Positions 28,353 to 38,460 are shown, counted from the stretch's first letter. The stretch is 64,000 nt of DNA from an uncultured Paracoccaceae bacterium (GCA_947496535.1 CANMDE010000002.1:248001-312000); one strand, 5' to 3'. The notes: generated by a model not told the origin, from the letters alone. Translations and numbers: made by a program.

Positions 28353-29039
28353 TCAGCCATTTTTCTCATTTGCAGGAATGCTCTTTTTCTTGAGCTGGTC
28401 AAGCTTCGCCCGCAATGCTTTGCGCCGACGGTTCTGGTACGCCCCAATCAGCGGGACGAAAAGATAGTAGGTCGTCAGGCCACAAACGGCACCGGGGATG
28501 ATGCCGCCAATCATGTAAGGGTAGAAAACGTCGTTATAAAACCGAACGAGTCCACGCCAGCGAACCACTTCGGGTGTGAAGATCGCCTTGAAATTCTGCC
28601 ACAGGTCCGTGGCCGCGTTGAGAAACTGGCACCCAAGACCACAATATTCGTGCGGGATATTCTTACCGACACCAAATAGCGCTGCATCAAACGGCATACC
28701 CAACAGCAAGTACCCCAAACCAAGGGACACGAATCCAATGAACGGAAAGGTGAAGGGATTTCCAAAAAAGGTGCCCAGCAAAGACGCCAAAATATTGCCT
28801 CGTGTCGCCCAAGCGATGATGGCCGCAAAGAGGAAGTGCAGCCCGAAAAATGGCGTGAAGGTCACGAAAACCCCGGCCGCGATGCCACGCGAAATACGTT
28901 CCGGGGTGTCCGGCAATCGCTGAAGGCGGTGTTTGACATATTGCGCCGCGCGTCCCCATCCGCCACGCGGATAGACCACATTTCGCATGATCTGCCAGAT
29001 TGGCCGCCTGTCCCTGCGCTTAAACACCAAGGTTTGCAT
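28353..29039 (-). CDS. DUF2062 membrane protein
   Basis: A 228-residue membrane protein with the DUF2062 core: RISRGIAAGVFVTFTPFFGLHF, then GNPFTFPFI and further hydrophobic spans to about residue 205, ending in a lysine/arginine-rich cytoplasmic tail. The function of the family is unknown. I use the ATG at 29039, which overlaps the end of rsh by 20 bases; the open frame continues to a TTG at 29066. Confidence 0.82.
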   Translation of the reverse strand: MQTLVFKRRDRRPIWQIMRNVVYPRGGWGRAAQYVKHRLQRLPDTPERISRGIAAGVFVTFTPFFGLHFLFAAIIAWATRGNILASLLGTFFGNPFTFPFIGFVSLGLGYLLLGMPFDAALFGVGKNIPHEYCGLGCQFLNAATDLWQNFKAIFTPEVVRWRGLVRFYNDVFYPYMIGGIIPGAVCGLTTYYLFVPLIGAYQNRRRKALRAKLDQLKKKSIPANEKNG

Positions 29040-31176
29040 CCCCTTGATCAGCCCTGGTCCCGGCAAGTGCGGGGTCGCGATATCGCGAAATGGATGAGAT
29101 GTTATTTTCCGCCTCCAGCGCGGTCATAACCCTGTGCAGGTGTTCGGCATCGCGAAGATCAACATCAATCAGCAGCCTGAAATAATCCGGTTTACGATCA
29201 AGAAATTCGAGATTTGAGATGTTGGCTTCCTGTTCGCCGATCAAGGTGCAAATGCGCCCCAGAACGCCTGCGTCGTTTGTTATCGTCGCGTCCATGGTCA
29301 CGGTATTGACGGGTTTGTGCGTTCCTTCCAGCCAATGGAGGTCGATCCACCGTTCGGGTTGATCTTCATACTCTGCCAGCGCCTCGCAATCGATGGCATG
29401 TACGGTCACGCCCTGGCCCCGGAAGGTGATACCAACGATCCGTTCGCCCGGTACCGGTTGGCAGCACGCGCCGCGTTGTTGAACGTGATCGCTTGGCAGT
29501 CCGACAACCGCGCGTTTTTCATCGACTTCATCGCCGCGCTTGGGTTCCAGTTCGGGATAAAGGATGCGCACAACCTCGCGTCCGGTCAGTTCTGCACTGC
29601 CCAGCCGCGCCAACAACTCGTTCACGCCGTCGATAGCCAACGCCTTGGCTGCGGTGCGAAGTGCCTTTTCGGTCGCCCGTTTTCCAACGTTTTCGAACGC
29701 GACCCGCGCCAGTTCGCGCCCGAGCCGCACAAAGCGTTCCCGGTCTTCTTCCCGCAAGGACCGTCTGATTGCGGTCTTGGCTCGTCCGGTGACGGCGATG
29801 TCGATCCAGGTTGCTTGCGGTGTCTGCCCTTCGGCGGTGATGATATCGACCGATTGTCCGTTTTTCAGCCGTGTCCAGAGCGGCACCCGCATTCCGTCCA
29901 CCTTTGCGCCAACACAGGCCGCGCCGATACGTGTGTGGATTGCGTAGGCAAAGTCGATGGGCGTTGCCCCGCGGGGTAGTTTGATCACATCGCCTTTGGG
30001 CGTGAAGCAGAACACCTGATCGGTGTACATTTCCAGTTTGACCGCTTCGAGGAATTCGTCGTGGTCCTGGTCTTCATCCAGCCGTTCGGTGAGCGCGCTG
30101 ATCCAGTGGACCGGATCGACGGCGAAGCGGTTTTCGACCCGTTCGCCATTGCGGTAGGACCAATGTGCCGCCACCCCGGTTTCTGCCACTTCGTGCATTT
30201 CGCGGGTTCTGATCTGAACCTCGACCCGTTTGCCGTCGCGGCCCGATACGGTGGTGTGGATCGACCGATATCCATTGGATTTCGGTTGGCTGATATAATC
30301 CTTGAACCGTCCCGGCACCGCCCGCCAGCGTTGATGGATCGCGCCCAGTGCGCGATAACAGTCAGCTTCGGTCGCGGTGATGATCCGAAAACCGTAGATG
30401 TCGGACAGGCGTGAGAAGCCCTGATCCTTTTCCTGCATCTTGCGCCAGATCGAATAGGGTTTCTTGGCGCGGCCCACGACCTCGGCCCGAATGTTGGCCT
30501 TTTCAAGTTCCACCCGCATGTCAGCGGTGATCTTCTGCACCACGTCACCAGTTTCCCGCTGCAACGTGATGAAGCGCCGGATGATGGAATTGCGGGCCTC
30601 GGAGTTGAGAACCCGGAAGGAGAGATCTTCGAGCTCCTCGCGCATCCACTGCATACCCATGCGCCCTGCCAAGGGTGCGAAGATGTCCATGGTCTCGCGC
30701 GCTTTTTGCGCCTGCTTGTCTGGGCGCATCGATTTGATGGTGCGCATGTTGTGCAGCCGGTCGGCGAGTTTGACCAGCGTGACGCGCAAATCGCGGCTGG
30801 TCGCCATGAAGAGCTTGCGGAAGTTTTCGGCCTGTTTCGTCTCGGTCGAGCTAAGCTGCAGATTGGTCAGCTTGGTGACGCCATCAACCAATCCGGCGAT
30901 TTCGCGGCCGAACCGTTTTTCGACCTCTGCAAATGAGGCTTTCGTATCTTCGATCGTGTCGTGCAGCAGGGCGGTGACAAGCGTCGCGTCATCCATCTGC
31001 TGGCCAGCCAAAATGTTGGCGACGGCGACGGGATGGGTAAAGTATGGTTCGCCGGAATGCCTGAATTGCCCATCGTGCATTTCGGCACCAAAGGCAAAGG
31101 CATCACGCAGCAGTTCTTCGTTGAGCCGAGGGTTGTACGCCCGAACAACACAAATAAGTTCGTCGGCATCGCTCAT
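29020..31176 (-). CDS. rsh: Bifunctional (p)ppGpp synthetase/hydrolase Rsh
   Basis: The single long RelA/SpoT homologue (718 residues) that makes and degrades the stringent alarmone. The HD hydrolase domain is intact (HPVAVANIL and LLHDTIEDT, about 47-78), followed by the synthetase domain (SDIYGFRIIT, GYRSIHTTV), a TGS domain (CFTPKGDVIKLPRGATPIDFAY-like, about 390-450) and a C-terminal ACT domain. An intact HD motif argues for both activities, the usual state in alphaproteobacteria. It lies between rpoZ and DUF2062. Confidence 0.95.
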   Translation of the reverse strand: MSDADELICVVRAYNPRLNEELLRDAFAFGAEMHDGQFRHSGEPYFTHPVAVANILAGQQMDDATLVTALLHDTIEDTKASFAEVEKRFGREIAGLVDGVTKLTNLQLSSTETKQAENFRKLFMATSRDLRVTLVKLADRLHNMRTIKSMRPDKQAQKARETMDIFAPLAGRMGMQWMREELEDLSFRVLNSEARNSIIRRFITLQRETGDVVQKITADMRVELEKANIRAEVVGRAKKPYSIWRKMQEKDQGFSRLSDIYGFRIITATEADCYRALGAIHQRWRAVPGRFKDYISQPKSNGYRSIHTTVSGRDGKRVEVQIRTREMHEVAETGVAAHWSYRNGERVENRFAVDPVHWISALTERLDEDQDHDEFLEAVKLEMYTDQVFCFTPKGDVIKLPRGATPIDFAYAIHTRIGAACVGAKVDGMRVPLWTRLKNGQSVDIITAEGQTPQATWIDIAVTGRAKTAIRRSLREEDRERFVRLGRELARVAFENVGKRATEKALRTAAKALAIDGVNELLARLGSAELTGREVVRILYPELEPKRGDEVDEKRAVVGLPSDHVQQRGACCQPVPGERIVGITFRGQGVTVHAIDCEALAEYEDQPERWIDLHWLEGTHKPVNTVTMDATITNDAGVLGRICTLIGEQEANISNLEFLDRKPDYFRLLIDVDLRDAEHLHRVMTALEAENNISSISRYRDPALAGTRADQGDANLGV

Positions 31177-31219
31177 CTTCTGCCGCGCCTATCGTCCCTC
31201 GGGGCCGGATGTCCGACGA

Positions 31220-31573
31220 TTAGCGCTGACCTTGCGCTTCCATCAGGGCACGCAGCAGCTTTTCCTCAGACATGTCGTCTTCGACCGGTTTGTCGGCTTC
31301 TGCACCCATAAGAAGTGACATGCTGTCTTCTTCAGCTTCGTCGACTTCGATCTGGGTCTGGTTGGCCTCGATCATGCGTTCGCGCAGATCTTCGGCTTGC
31401 TGGGTTTCATCCGCAATTTCGCGCAAGGAAACGACCGGGTTCTTGTCGTTGTCGCGGTTCACCGTAAGGGGTGCACCAGCCGAGATTTCGCGTGCACGAT
31501 GGGCCGCAAGCATCACAAGCTCAAACCGGTTGGGAACTTTATCGACGCAGTCTTCGACGGTAACGCGGGCCAT
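31220..31573 (-). CDS. rpoZ: DNA-directed RNA polymerase omega subunit
   Basis: A 117-residue omega subunit that helps fold beta-prime and contributes to a ppGpp site. It starts [23 protein letters not shown] with the conserved RAREIS and ALREIAD-like (SLREIADET) helices. The C-terminal acidic tail is typical of alphaproteobacteria. The rpoZ-rsh pairing is conserved. Confidence 0.96.
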   Translation of the reverse strand: MARVTVEDCVDKVPNRFELVMLAAHRAREISAGAPLTVNRDNDKNPVVSLREIADETQQAEDLRERMIEANQTQIEVDEAEEDSMSLLMGAEADKPVEDDMSEEKLLRALMEAQGQR

Positions 31574-31682
31574 TGGCGCTCTCCACTATGATCATATGGC
31601 GTTGGAAGCAGTTTCTTTAGTGGCTTTGCCCCATATTGGCAAGGGCGAATACGCACAAGCGGCGGGTCAGGAAATGATCGTT

Positions 31683-32270
31683 TCAGGAATTGCTGGTCGG
31701 GTTCGAAGGCAAAATCGACGCGACCTCCTCGGCGGGCCGTTCAGAGAGCATCTGTCGCACGCTTTTGCCCAAGATCGGGTGCACCCAGTCAGGTGCTATA
31801 TCTGCCAAGGGAACAAGCACAAAACTACGATCCTGAACGCGCGGGTGGGGCAGGATTAGTTGATCCGGCTCCTCTTGCATCTGCCGGTCCATCGGCAAAT
31901 CCCGCCAGATTTGATGAACGTCGCGATCAGGCAAGATAAGGTCATCCATGCCTATCAGGTCCAGGTCAAGCGTGCGCGGTGCCCAGCGCGCTTGCCGGGT
32001 ACGGCCTGCCGCTGCCTCAATTTCATGAAGTTCTTTCAACAGCTTTTCAGGCGACAAAGATGTCATCAATCGGACTGCTGCATTGCGAAAGTCGGGGCCA
32101 GAGCCCTTTGGATAGGCTGGCGTTGAATAGATGTTGCTGCCTTTGGACTGGCCTTCGGATAGCGCAAGTAGGCGGATCATGGCCTTTTGGACAGTCTCGG
32201 AGATGTTACCCCAACCAGAAAAGCTGTTACTTCCCAATGCGATAAGCGCCGACCGGCGAGAACTAACCAT
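31683..32270 (-). CDS. folK: 2-amino-4-hydroxy-6-hydroxymethyldihydropteridine pyrophosphokinase
   Basis: A 195-residue HPPK of folate synthesis, transferring pyrophosphate from ATP. Motifs are the ALGSNS start, the loop SNIYSTPAYPKGSGPDFRNAA, the metal-binding TLDLDLIGMDDL and the LPHPRVQDRSFVL terminus. It is divergent from the NYN gene and precedes rpoZ by 109 bases. It is slightly longer than enterobacterial FolK (about 160). Confidence 0.94.
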   Translation of the reverse strand: MVSSRRSALIALGSNSFSGWGNISETVQKAMIRLLALSEGQSKGSNIYSTPAYPKGSGPDFRNAAVRLMTSLSPEKLLKELHEIEAAAGRTRQARWAPRTLDLDLIGMDDLILPDRDVHQIWRDLPMDRQMQEEPDQLILPHPRVQDRSFVLVPLADIAPDWVHPILGKSVRQMLSERPAEEVASILPSNPTSNS

Positions 32271-32372
32271 ATATTACCCTTGTCACCGCTTTTGAAAGTC
32301 CTAGAATAAGAGTGTCTTGCAACAACCCAACACTCACACGCGAACAACCGCAAGGCATTGGAAGGACATTTA

Positions 32373-32957
32373 ATGTTTTATCGGGACGAGCGCTTGGCGC
32401 TCTTCATCGATGGATCGAATCTCTATGCAGCAGCGAAATCTCTCGGATTTGACATCGATTACAAACTGCTTCGTCAGGAGTTCATGCGTCGCGGAAAAAT
32501 GCTTCGTGCATTTTATTACACCGCCTTGCTTGAGAATGACGAATACTCGCCAATCAGGCCTCTGGTAGATTGGCTTCACTACAACGGCTTCACGATGGTG
32601 ACAAAGCCGGCGAAAGAATACACTGACAGCATGGGTCGCCGAAAGGTGAAGGGAAACATGGACATCGAACTCACCGTCGATGCCATGGAGCTTGCACCTT
32701 ATGTTGATCACGTCGTTCTTTTCTCGGGAGACGGTGATTTTCGCCCACTGATCGAGTCTTTGCAACGCAAGGGCGTTCGGGTGTCGGTTGTATCGACAAT
32801 CCGTAGTCAGCCACCGATGATCGCCGATGAGCTTCGGCGCCAGGCGGATAACTTCATTGAGCTTGATGAATTGCGTGACGTGGTGGGACGCCCGGCACGC
32901 GAGACTCCGGCTACGCCGCGTGCAGAAGTTTCTGAAGAAGCGGAAGAAGAAAACTGA
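32373..32957 (+). CDS. NYN-domain (LabA/DUF88-type) protein, putative ribonuclease
   Basis: A 194-residue PIN-like protein. The NYN domain spans about 8-155, with the acidic motif LFIDGSNLY near the start, MDIELTVDAM in the middle and FSGDGDFRPLI near residue 118, together giving the metal-binding aspartates of a nuclease. The glutamate-rich C-terminal tail is disordered. The ATG follows GGAAGGA; the longer frame from 32358 would start inside that ribosome site. RNA is the likely substrate. Confidence 0.85.
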   Translation: MFYRDERLALFIDGSNLYAAAKSLGFDIDYKLLRQEFMRRGKMLRAFYYTALLENDEYSPIRPLVDWLHYNGFTMVTKPAKEYTDSMGRRKVKGNMDIELTVDAMELAPYVDHVVLFSGDGDFRPLIESLQRKGVRVSVVSTIRSQPPMIADELRRQADNFIELDELRDVVGRPARETPATPRAEVSEEAEEEN

Positions 32958-32965
32958 TTTGGACT

Positions 32966-32992
32966 GTCAGGCGGTCGTTTGTACCGCCTGAC
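32966..32992. terminator. Bidirectional hairpin between NYN and YHYH genes
   Basis: GTCAGGCGGT (32966-32975) pairs perfectly with ACCGCCTGAC (32983-32992) around a 7-nt loop in the 41-base gap between convergent genes. Ten pairs; the T-run is short. Confidence 0.7.
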
Positions 32993-32998
32993 GTTCAT

Positions 32999-33979
32999 CT
33001 AGCGCTGACGTCGCTGGAAAGAACTGTCTGGTGTGCCTGTAAAGCATGCCAGAACCCACGGGTAGCTATCGGTAACGTAGTACCCGTATTGGCCGTTCAC
33101 CGTCATACCATTGCATTCATCAAGATCACCGGCGTTGGTGAATCCATAATCCGCCCGGTACATGCCGTCATAGGCACCTTCGGGGTTTTCATCGCCCTCG
33201 GGACGTTCACCCTGCTTCAGGGCGTAGCCTGATACCGCTTTGCGGACTTCACCCGTCTCGTCCTGGAAAAAACTGCCGTAGATGGGAAAACCGTCTGCTG
33301 CGAACCCGATAACTGGCGATCCATCCGGTCCGGGTTCTTCGTCAAACAACGCCATCGGGTTGGCATGATAGTGATACATCCCGTTGGGCTGCGCATGTCC
33401 GTTATGGGTGTCCTCTGCAAAACCTGCCATCGGTGACATAGGGTCGAGCAGCCACGGGTCATCATCAGAACATCCGGCAAGCACATTGCCATACTCGTCA
33501 ACCCTTGGACCGGCGGGATTGTAGCAGCCAGCTGACAGGATATCGACCACAACGCCGTTGAGCATGATCGCATCGTAGTAGTCGTGATCAAGCGCGGTCG
33601 GTGCGGCGGCCGCTTGGGGTGAGCGGGCAAGCGTGAGGTTCTGCGCCACCTCGGCCACGGCATTTGCAAACTGCCGCTCGCCATCTCCAAAGTCGTGATT
33701 GGGAATACTGTTGGACAGAAGCGTGCAGCTTTGATCATCGGCTTCAATAATGACCGCGCCGGTAAAGCCCTTGCTTTGCTGAACATCCGTGACATCCGAA
33801 GTGTATGTCGTGGCATAGCTGGCGCAATCGGCAGACGTATCAGTCAGGATTGCATCGGTGATGTCTGTGGCATCCGGCGTGCCAAGCGCGGTGTCACGGA
33901 TGTCTTCGACGGATTGGCCCAGGCTCATCGTGGCCGTCATCGGCAGGACAAGGATCAGGCTGTTGAATGGGTGGATCAT
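32999..33979 (-). CDS. YHYH-domain secreted protein
   Basis: A 326-residue exported protein: signal peptide (cleavage near residue 22), then a YHYH domain marked by NGHAQPNGMYHYHANP at about 193-208 and GFAADGFPIYG. This domain occurs in marine bacteria and some eukaryotes; its function is unknown, though conserved histidines and aspartates suggest metal binding. It stands alone, convergent to the NYN gene. Confidence 0.82.
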   Translation of the reverse strand: MIHPFNSLILVLPMTATMSLGQSVEDIRDTALGTPDATDITDAILTDTSADCASYATTYTSDVTDVQQSKGFTGAVIIEADDQSCTLLSNSIPNHDFGDGERQFANAVAEVAQNLTLARSPQAAAAPTALDHDYYDAIMLNGVVVDILSAGCYNPAGPRVDEYGNVLAGCSDDDPWLLDPMSPMAGFAEDTHNGHAQPNGMYHYHANPMALFDEEPGPDGSPVIGFAADGFPIYGSFFQDETGEVRKAVSGYALKQGERPEGDENPEGAYDGMYRADYGFTNAGDLDECNGMTVNGQYGYYVTDSYPWVLACFTGTPDSSFQRRQR

Positions 33980-34089
33980 GGTCAGTCTTTCCGTTCTTGT
34001 TCCGTGGCTGGCATCGGCCGTTCAGGCGTTGGTCCGATGTCTATTATCTGCGTCCACCAGACGCTAAATGTTGCGACGCGATGCCGCAA

Positions 34090-34170
34090 CGATTGGCCAA
34101 ACCGCCCATATCTCACGCTGGTTTTTCGCCTAATTCTGCAATCGATTGGCCAAATTGCGCCATATGCCAC
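34090..34170. repeat. Two-copy direct repeat with TTGGCCAA core upstream of ispH
   Basis: The unit CGATTGGCCAAA, followed by an (A/T)xGCxCCATAT-like half, occurs at 34090 and 34143, 53 bp apart. Each holds the palindrome TTGGCCAA (34093-34100, 34146-34153). A degraded third copy, CGATCGCCAAAC, lies inside the ispH start region near 34216. They could be binding sites for a dimeric regulator; none is identified. Confidence 0.4.
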
Positions 34171-34205
34171 TAGACGCCCTGATCGTCGGTCCCTAGTTTT
34201 GCGGT

Positions 34206-35171
34206 ATGTTACAGCAACCGATCGCCAAACCTCCGCTGACCCTGTACATGGCCGCGCCACGCGGTTTTTGCGCGGGCGTCGATCGCGCCATCAAGATCGT
34301 CGAGATGGCGTTGGAGAAATGGGGCGCACCCGTCTATGTGCGCCACGAGATCGTACACAACAAATTCGTGGTCGATAACCTGCGCGACAAGGGCGCGGTG
34401 TTTGTCGAAGAGCTGGAAGAATGCCCAAATGATCGCCCGGTGATCTTCTCTGCTCATGGTGTGCCTAAAGCCGTTCCGGCTGCCGCCGCTGCGCGCGAGA
34501 TGATCTATGTCGATGCCACCTGCCCGTTGGTCAGCAAGGTCCATATCGAGGCCCAGCGCCACGCCGATAATGGCTTGCAGATGATCATGATCGGTCACGC
34601 GGGCCACCCTGAGACGGTGGGTACGATGGGTCAGTTACCCGATGGCGAGGTGCTGCTGGTTGAAACGGTCGATGACGTGGCCAGCGTGGGGGTCCGGGAC
34701 CCCGAAAAGCTTGCCTTTGTTACACAGACCACCCTTTCGGTGGATGACACCTCGGATATTGTTGCCGCCTTGCAGCGTCGGTTTCCGGCGATCGTCGGGC
34801 CCCACAAAGAAGACATCTGCTACGCGACAACCAACCGCCAGGAGGCGGTGAAGGCCATGGCGCCGAAATGCGATGCGATGCTGGTGGTCGGCGCCCCGAA
34901 TTCATCGAATTCGAAGAGGTTGGTTGAAGTGGGTGCGCGAGCGGGCTGCAGCTATTCCCAACTGGTGCAGCGGGCGACAGATATCGACTGGCGCGCGTTG
35001 GACGGGATCGGATCTATCGGGATCACGGCGGGCGCGTCGGCCCCCGAAGTGCTGATCAACGAGGTGGTGGATGCGTTTCGGGATCACTATGACGTGACGG
35101 TAGAGATGGTCGTGACAGCGGAAGAGAACGTGGAGTTCAAGGTGCCGCGGGTATTGCGGGAACCGGTGTAA
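34206..35171 (+). CDS. ispH: 4-hydroxy-3-methylbut-2-enyl diphosphate reductase
   Basis: The last enzyme of the MEP isoprenoid pathway (321 residues), an iron-sulfur protein making IPP and DMAPP. The three cluster cysteines sit in [22 protein letters not shown] and [12 protein letters not shown], with the [10 protein letters not shown] segment between. The C-terminal [16 protein letters not shown] is diagnostic. It is followed 10 bases later by the nitrilase-type gene. Confidence 0.97.
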   Translation: MLQQPIAKPPLTLYMAAPRGFCAGVDRAIKIVEMALEKWGAPVYVRHEIVHNKFVVDNLRDKGAVFVEELEECPNDRPVIFSAHGVPKAVPAAAAAREMIYVDATCPLVSKVHIEAQRHADNGLQMIMIGHAGHPETVGTMGQLPDGEVLLVETVDDVASVGVRDPEKLAFVTQTTLSVDDTSDIVAALQRRFPAIVGPHKEDICYATTNRQEAVKAMAPKCDAMLVVGAPNSSNSKRLVEVGARAGCSYSQLVQRATDIDWRALDGIGSIGITAGASAPEVLINEVVDAFRDHYDVTVEMVVTAEENVEFKVPRVLREPV

Positions 35172-35181
35172 GACCTGTTTG

Positions 35182-35988
35182 ATGGCCAAGGCCCCGATTT
35201 CGATAGCCATTGCGAACACGCCTATCGACAAGGACGTGCCCCAAAACGGGGCGTTGATCCGCGATACCATGCGAAAATCGAAAGATCAGGGCGCACGTCT
35301 GGTCCATTTCGCTGAAGGAGCGTTGTCGGGCTATGTCAAAGCCCAAATTCGCAGCTGGGATGATGTGGATTGGCGCATCGTTCAACGGGAACTAAACAGT
35401 ATTTGCGATCTCGCCGCTGATCTTGAGCTCTTTGTGGTACTGGGAAACGCGCATCCGCTCGGCAGCGCCAGACGCCCAAGAAACAGCCTTGTGATCATAT
35501 CAGATCAAGGGGCCGTTATGGCCCGATATGACAAGCGCTATCTCTCAAACACAGAGATCAGCGATTGGTACTCGCCCGGTTTTGATCCATGTGTTTTTAC
35601 CGTAGACGGCTGGACTTTTGGTTGTGCGCTTTGCATCGAGGTTCATTTTGCCGACGTCTTCGCAGAATACGAGCAGTTGGATGTGGATTGCGTGCTGGTC
35701 TCTTCTTATAGCCGGGAACCGATGGACTGGATTGAATTACAAGGCCATGCAGCAGGCAACAATCTATGGATCAGCCTTGCCACACCGATGGCGTGCAACC
35801 GGGACTTGCCGGGCGGATTGATTGGGCCGGATGGGCATCCCGTGGGACGGTTTGACGCCGTAAGCACGGATTCCGCTTTGAGCGTGCCACTGGATCACAC
35901 ATCACCGGCATTCGACATCCCGCTAAACAAGGCCCGACCGTGGAGGAGGCTGGCCCGGGCAGGCGCAATCTATCGGGACGCGACATAA
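35182..35988 (+). CDS. Carbon-nitrogen hydrolase (nitrilase superfamily)
   Basis: A 268-residue amidase-like enzyme with the full catalytic triad: E45 in FAEGALSGY, K118 in RYDKRYL and C151 in GCALCIEVHF. Family members hydrolyse amides, N-carbamoyl compounds or nitriles in the cytoplasm; the substrate cannot be told. It starts 10 bases after ispH and probably shares its transcript. Confidence 0.87.
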   Translation: MAKAPISIAIANTPIDKDVPQNGALIRDTMRKSKDQGARLVHFAEGALSGYVKAQIRSWDDVDWRIVQRELNSICDLAADLELFVVLGNAHPLGSARRPRNSLVIISDQGAVMARYDKRYLSNTEISDWYSPGFDPCVFTVDGWTFGCALCIEVHFADVFAEYEQLDVDCVLVSSYSREPMDWIELQGHAAGNNLWISLATPMACNRDLPGGLIGPDGHPVGRFDAVSTDSALSVPLDHTSPAFDIPLNKARPWRRLARAGAIYRDAT

Positions 35989-36116
35989 CTGACGCCCATG
36001 CCTGCCTGATGCCCCGTCATGAAAGCCTGCGAAGTCATGCCGGGCTCTTTTGACGGTGGACAGCGAAGAACGAGTGACTGATTATCCACGTATCTGCTGC
36101 ATGGGGAACCTTTGAC

Positions 36117-36731
36117 GTGATCACCATCCAATTTCTGCTGACCGCCTTCATTGTCGTTATCGCCCCCGGTACTGGTGTTGTTTACACGCTGGCATTGGGT
36201 CTTGGCCAAGGGCGTCGCGCGGCTGTGGCGGCGGCTATTGGTTGTACTTTCGGGATCGTGCCTCATTTAGCTGCAGCGACGCTGGGTCTGGCGGCCGTTC
36301 TGCATACCAGCGCATTGCTGTTTCAGGTCGTCAAATTCGCGGGCGTGGCGTATCTGCTGTATCTCGCGTGGCAGGCTTTGAAATCGGATGGCGCGCTGTC
36401 CATCTCGGGCAAAACGACCCGGCAATCGACCTTCATCATCGCCCGTCGCGGCGCGCTGATCAATATTTTGAACCCCAAGCTATCGATCTTTTTTCTGGCT
36501 CTGTTGCCGCCCTTCCTGTCAGGCGATCAGGCGACTGCTACGGCAGAGATGGTCACATTGGGTGCGGTGTTCATGGCGATGACCCTCGCTGTTTTCGTCC
36601 TTTACGGCGTCTTTGCCGCCCTTGCCCGCGACTGGCTTCTGCAAAGTGAAAAGGTGATGCGCTGGTTGAACCGCTCCTTTGCCGCCATTTTTGCTGGGCT
36701 GGGCATAAGGTTGGCGTTTGAACGGGCATGA
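36117..36731 (+). CDS. LysE-family exporter (third copy)
   Basis: A 204-residue LysE/RhtB protein with APGTGVVYTLALGLGQGRRAA at about 15-35 (the family has PGP where this has PGT) and NILNPKLSIFFLALLPPF. The start is GTG, behind GGGGAACC. It is more diverged from the two other LysE genes in the window than they are from each other, so it is not part of that duplication. The substrate is unknown. Confidence 0.86.
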   Translation: MITIQFLLTAFIVVIAPGTGVVYTLALGLGQGRRAAVAAAIGCTFGIVPHLAAATLGLAAVLHTSALLFQVVKFAGVAYLLYLAWQALKSDGALSISGKTTRQSTFIIARRGALINILNPKLSIFFLALLPPFLSGDQATATAEMVTLGAVFMAMTLAVFVLYGVFAALARDWLLQSEKVMRWLNRSFAAIFAGLGIRLAFERA

Positions 36732-36850
36732 AGGACTATTTGTCATTCGAAGGCCAGGTCGTGACGATGGAATGAGGTAGGGTGTTTGCCGCGCGTCGTG
36801 AATACCGCTAAACGGACCAAGACCCGCCCCAAACGGATTTCTGATATCAC

Positions 36851-37300
36851 ATGAACACCATCCCACGCTCTGCCTTGATCCTTGGCCTTGCCGGTCTGTT
36901 GCCATTCCTTTGGGGTGCGTTAACCGTTATGCGCCCAGAACTGGGGATGTGGGGGCAGACGCATATCGGGGCACGGTTTATCGGCCCTTACGTGCAACTG
37001 TTTTATGGGCAGGTGATCCTGTCTTTCATGTCCGGCGTGCTATGGGGATTTGCAACAAGGGCCAGTGGAGCCACCGCAACTGTTGGCTACACCCTGTCCG
37101 TCATCCCTGCCCTTTGGGCATTTTTCATGACAGGTGTCGGGCCGATAACTTCGGCCGTTAATCTTGTGGCCGGTTTTCTGGCGTTGTTGCTGCTGGATTG
37201 GTATTTCTGGCGGCTCCAGCTTGCGCCGCCGTGGTGGATGCAACTGCGCGTGTTGCTGACATCCATTGTCGTCATATCCCTGCTGCCGGTGATTTTCTGA
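36851..37300 (+). CDS. DUF3429 membrane protein
   Basis: A 149-residue protein with about five membrane spans; it opens IPRSALILGLAGLLPFLWGAL and holds YGQVILSFMSGVLWGFA, the DUF3429 core. Human TMEM69 belongs to the same family. No function is known. Its stop overlaps the start of the methyltransferase (TGATG), so the two are coupled. Confidence 0.82.
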   Translation: MNTIPRSALILGLAGLLPFLWGALTVMRPELGMWGQTHIGARFIGPYVQLFYGQVILSFMSGVLWGFATRASGATATVGYTLSVIPALWAFFMTGVGPITSAVNLVAGFLALLLLDWYFWRLQLAPPWWMQLRVLLTSIVVISLLPVIF

Positions 37301-37902
37301 TGCCCGACCCCAAAACCATCGCCACATATGACGCAAAAGCGGCTGATTACATCAAAATGACCAGTGTCGATACGCCCGAGGCAAGCCTGCAGGCGTTTAT
37401 GGATCTGATCCCACAGGGTGGCGCAGTACTGGATCTGGGTTGTGGACCTGCCGCCGCCTCGGCCCATATGCGTGATGCCGGGCTGCTGCCGGACCCGGTT
37501 GATGCGTCAAAGCGGATGGTAGAGCTGGCCAATGAAACTTTTGATATCGGGGCGCGGCTCGGAACCTTTGACGAAATTGATGCGGTGGCCGCATATGACG
37601 GTATCTGGGCCAATTTCAGCCTGTTGCACGCGCCTGAAGCCGACCTGCCCCGCCATATCGCCGCCCTGTCCCGCGCGTTGAAACCGGGCGGGATTTTCCA
37701 TATCGGGATGAAGACTGGAACCGGAGAGAAGCGGGACAAGATTGACCGGCTTTATACCTTTGTCACCGTGGATGGGTTGCGTGATCTTCTCGAAAGCAAC
37801 GGGCTGGTGGTGGATTTTGTGCGGGAAGGCGAGGAGCGCGGGCTGGCCGGAACGCTGGACCCGTTTGTGATCATGCGTGCTGTAAAGGACACCGATGCCT
37901 GA
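37300..37902 (+). CDS. Class I SAM-dependent methyltransferase
   Basis: A 200-residue methyltransferase: motif [16 protein letters not shown] (about 45-59), motif II near [13 protein letters not shown], and [17 protein letters not shown] where the substrate helix follows. The ATG at 37300 is used because it overlaps the DUF3429 stop; a longer frame from 37198 lies inside that gene. The methyl acceptor is unknown. It overlaps rnhA by eight bases. Confidence 0.85.
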   Translation: MPDPKTIATYDAKAADYIKMTSVDTPEASLQAFMDLIPQGGAVLDLGCGPAAASAHMRDAGLLPDPVDASKRMVELANETFDIGARLGTFDEIDAVAAYDGIWANFSLLHAPEADLPRHIAALSRALKPGGIFHIGMKTGTGEKRDKIDRLYTFVTVDGLRDLLESNGLVVDFVREGEERGLAGTLDPFVIMRAVKDTDA

Positions 37903-38347
37903 ACTATTTGCCTATACGGACGGTGCCTGTTCCGGCAATCCCGGCCCTGGTGGTTGGGGCGCGCTGCTGATCGCCCGCGATGGCGACCGGGTCGTCAAAG
38001 AGCGTGAATTGTCCGGCGGCGAGGCGGAGACGACCAACAACCGGATGGAGTTGCTGGCCGCGATCACGGCGCTTGAAACCTTGGACAGGGCGACGAAGCT
38101 GACGATTGTCACAGATAGCTCTTACGTCAAAGACGGGATCACCAAATGGATTTTTGGCTGGAAGGCCAAAGGGTGGAAGACAGCCGCCAAAAAACCCGTG
38201 AAGAACGAAGACCTGTGGCGGCGGCTGGACGCAGCTGTTGCGCGGCATGATGTGACCTGGGAATGGGTCAAGGGCCACGCGGGGCATCCAGAGAACGAGC
38301 GCGCGGATGAACTGGCGCGGGCAGGAATGGCGCCGTTTAAAGTGTGA
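37895..38347 (+). CDS. rnhA: Ribonuclease HI
   Basis: A 150-residue RNase HI that cuts the RNA strand of RNA-DNA hybrids. All carboxylates are visible: D9 in [11 protein letters not shown], the glutamate in NNRMELLA, the aspartate in TDSSYVKDG and the final one in NERADELA. It ends a small operon with the methyltransferase gene. Confidence 0.97.
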   Translation: MPELFAYTDGACSGNPGPGGWGALLIARDGDRVVKERELSGGEAETTNNRMELLAAITALETLDRATKLTIVTDSSYVKDGITKWIFGWKAKGWKTAAKKPVKNEDLWRRLDAAVARHDVTWEWVKGHAGHPENERADELARAGMAPFKV

Positions 38348-38410
38348 CGGTGGTGGTGTGGGCCGAAGCCATGAACCTAGGGCAGTGTTGTCCCGCGGGG
38401 TGGTGCTGAA

Positions 38411-38460
38411 AGCGCCGCCCCATGGGGGCGGGACGGCGCTGCCCGACCTATCGGCCGGGC
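38411..38460. terminator. GC-rich double hairpin between rnhA and the Nudix gene
   Basis: AGCGCCG (38411-38417) pairs with CGGCGCT (38434-38440), followed directly by GCCCG (38441-38445) with CGGGC (38456-38460). They lie between convergent genes and probably serve as terminators, though without clear T-runs. Confidence 0.45.
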
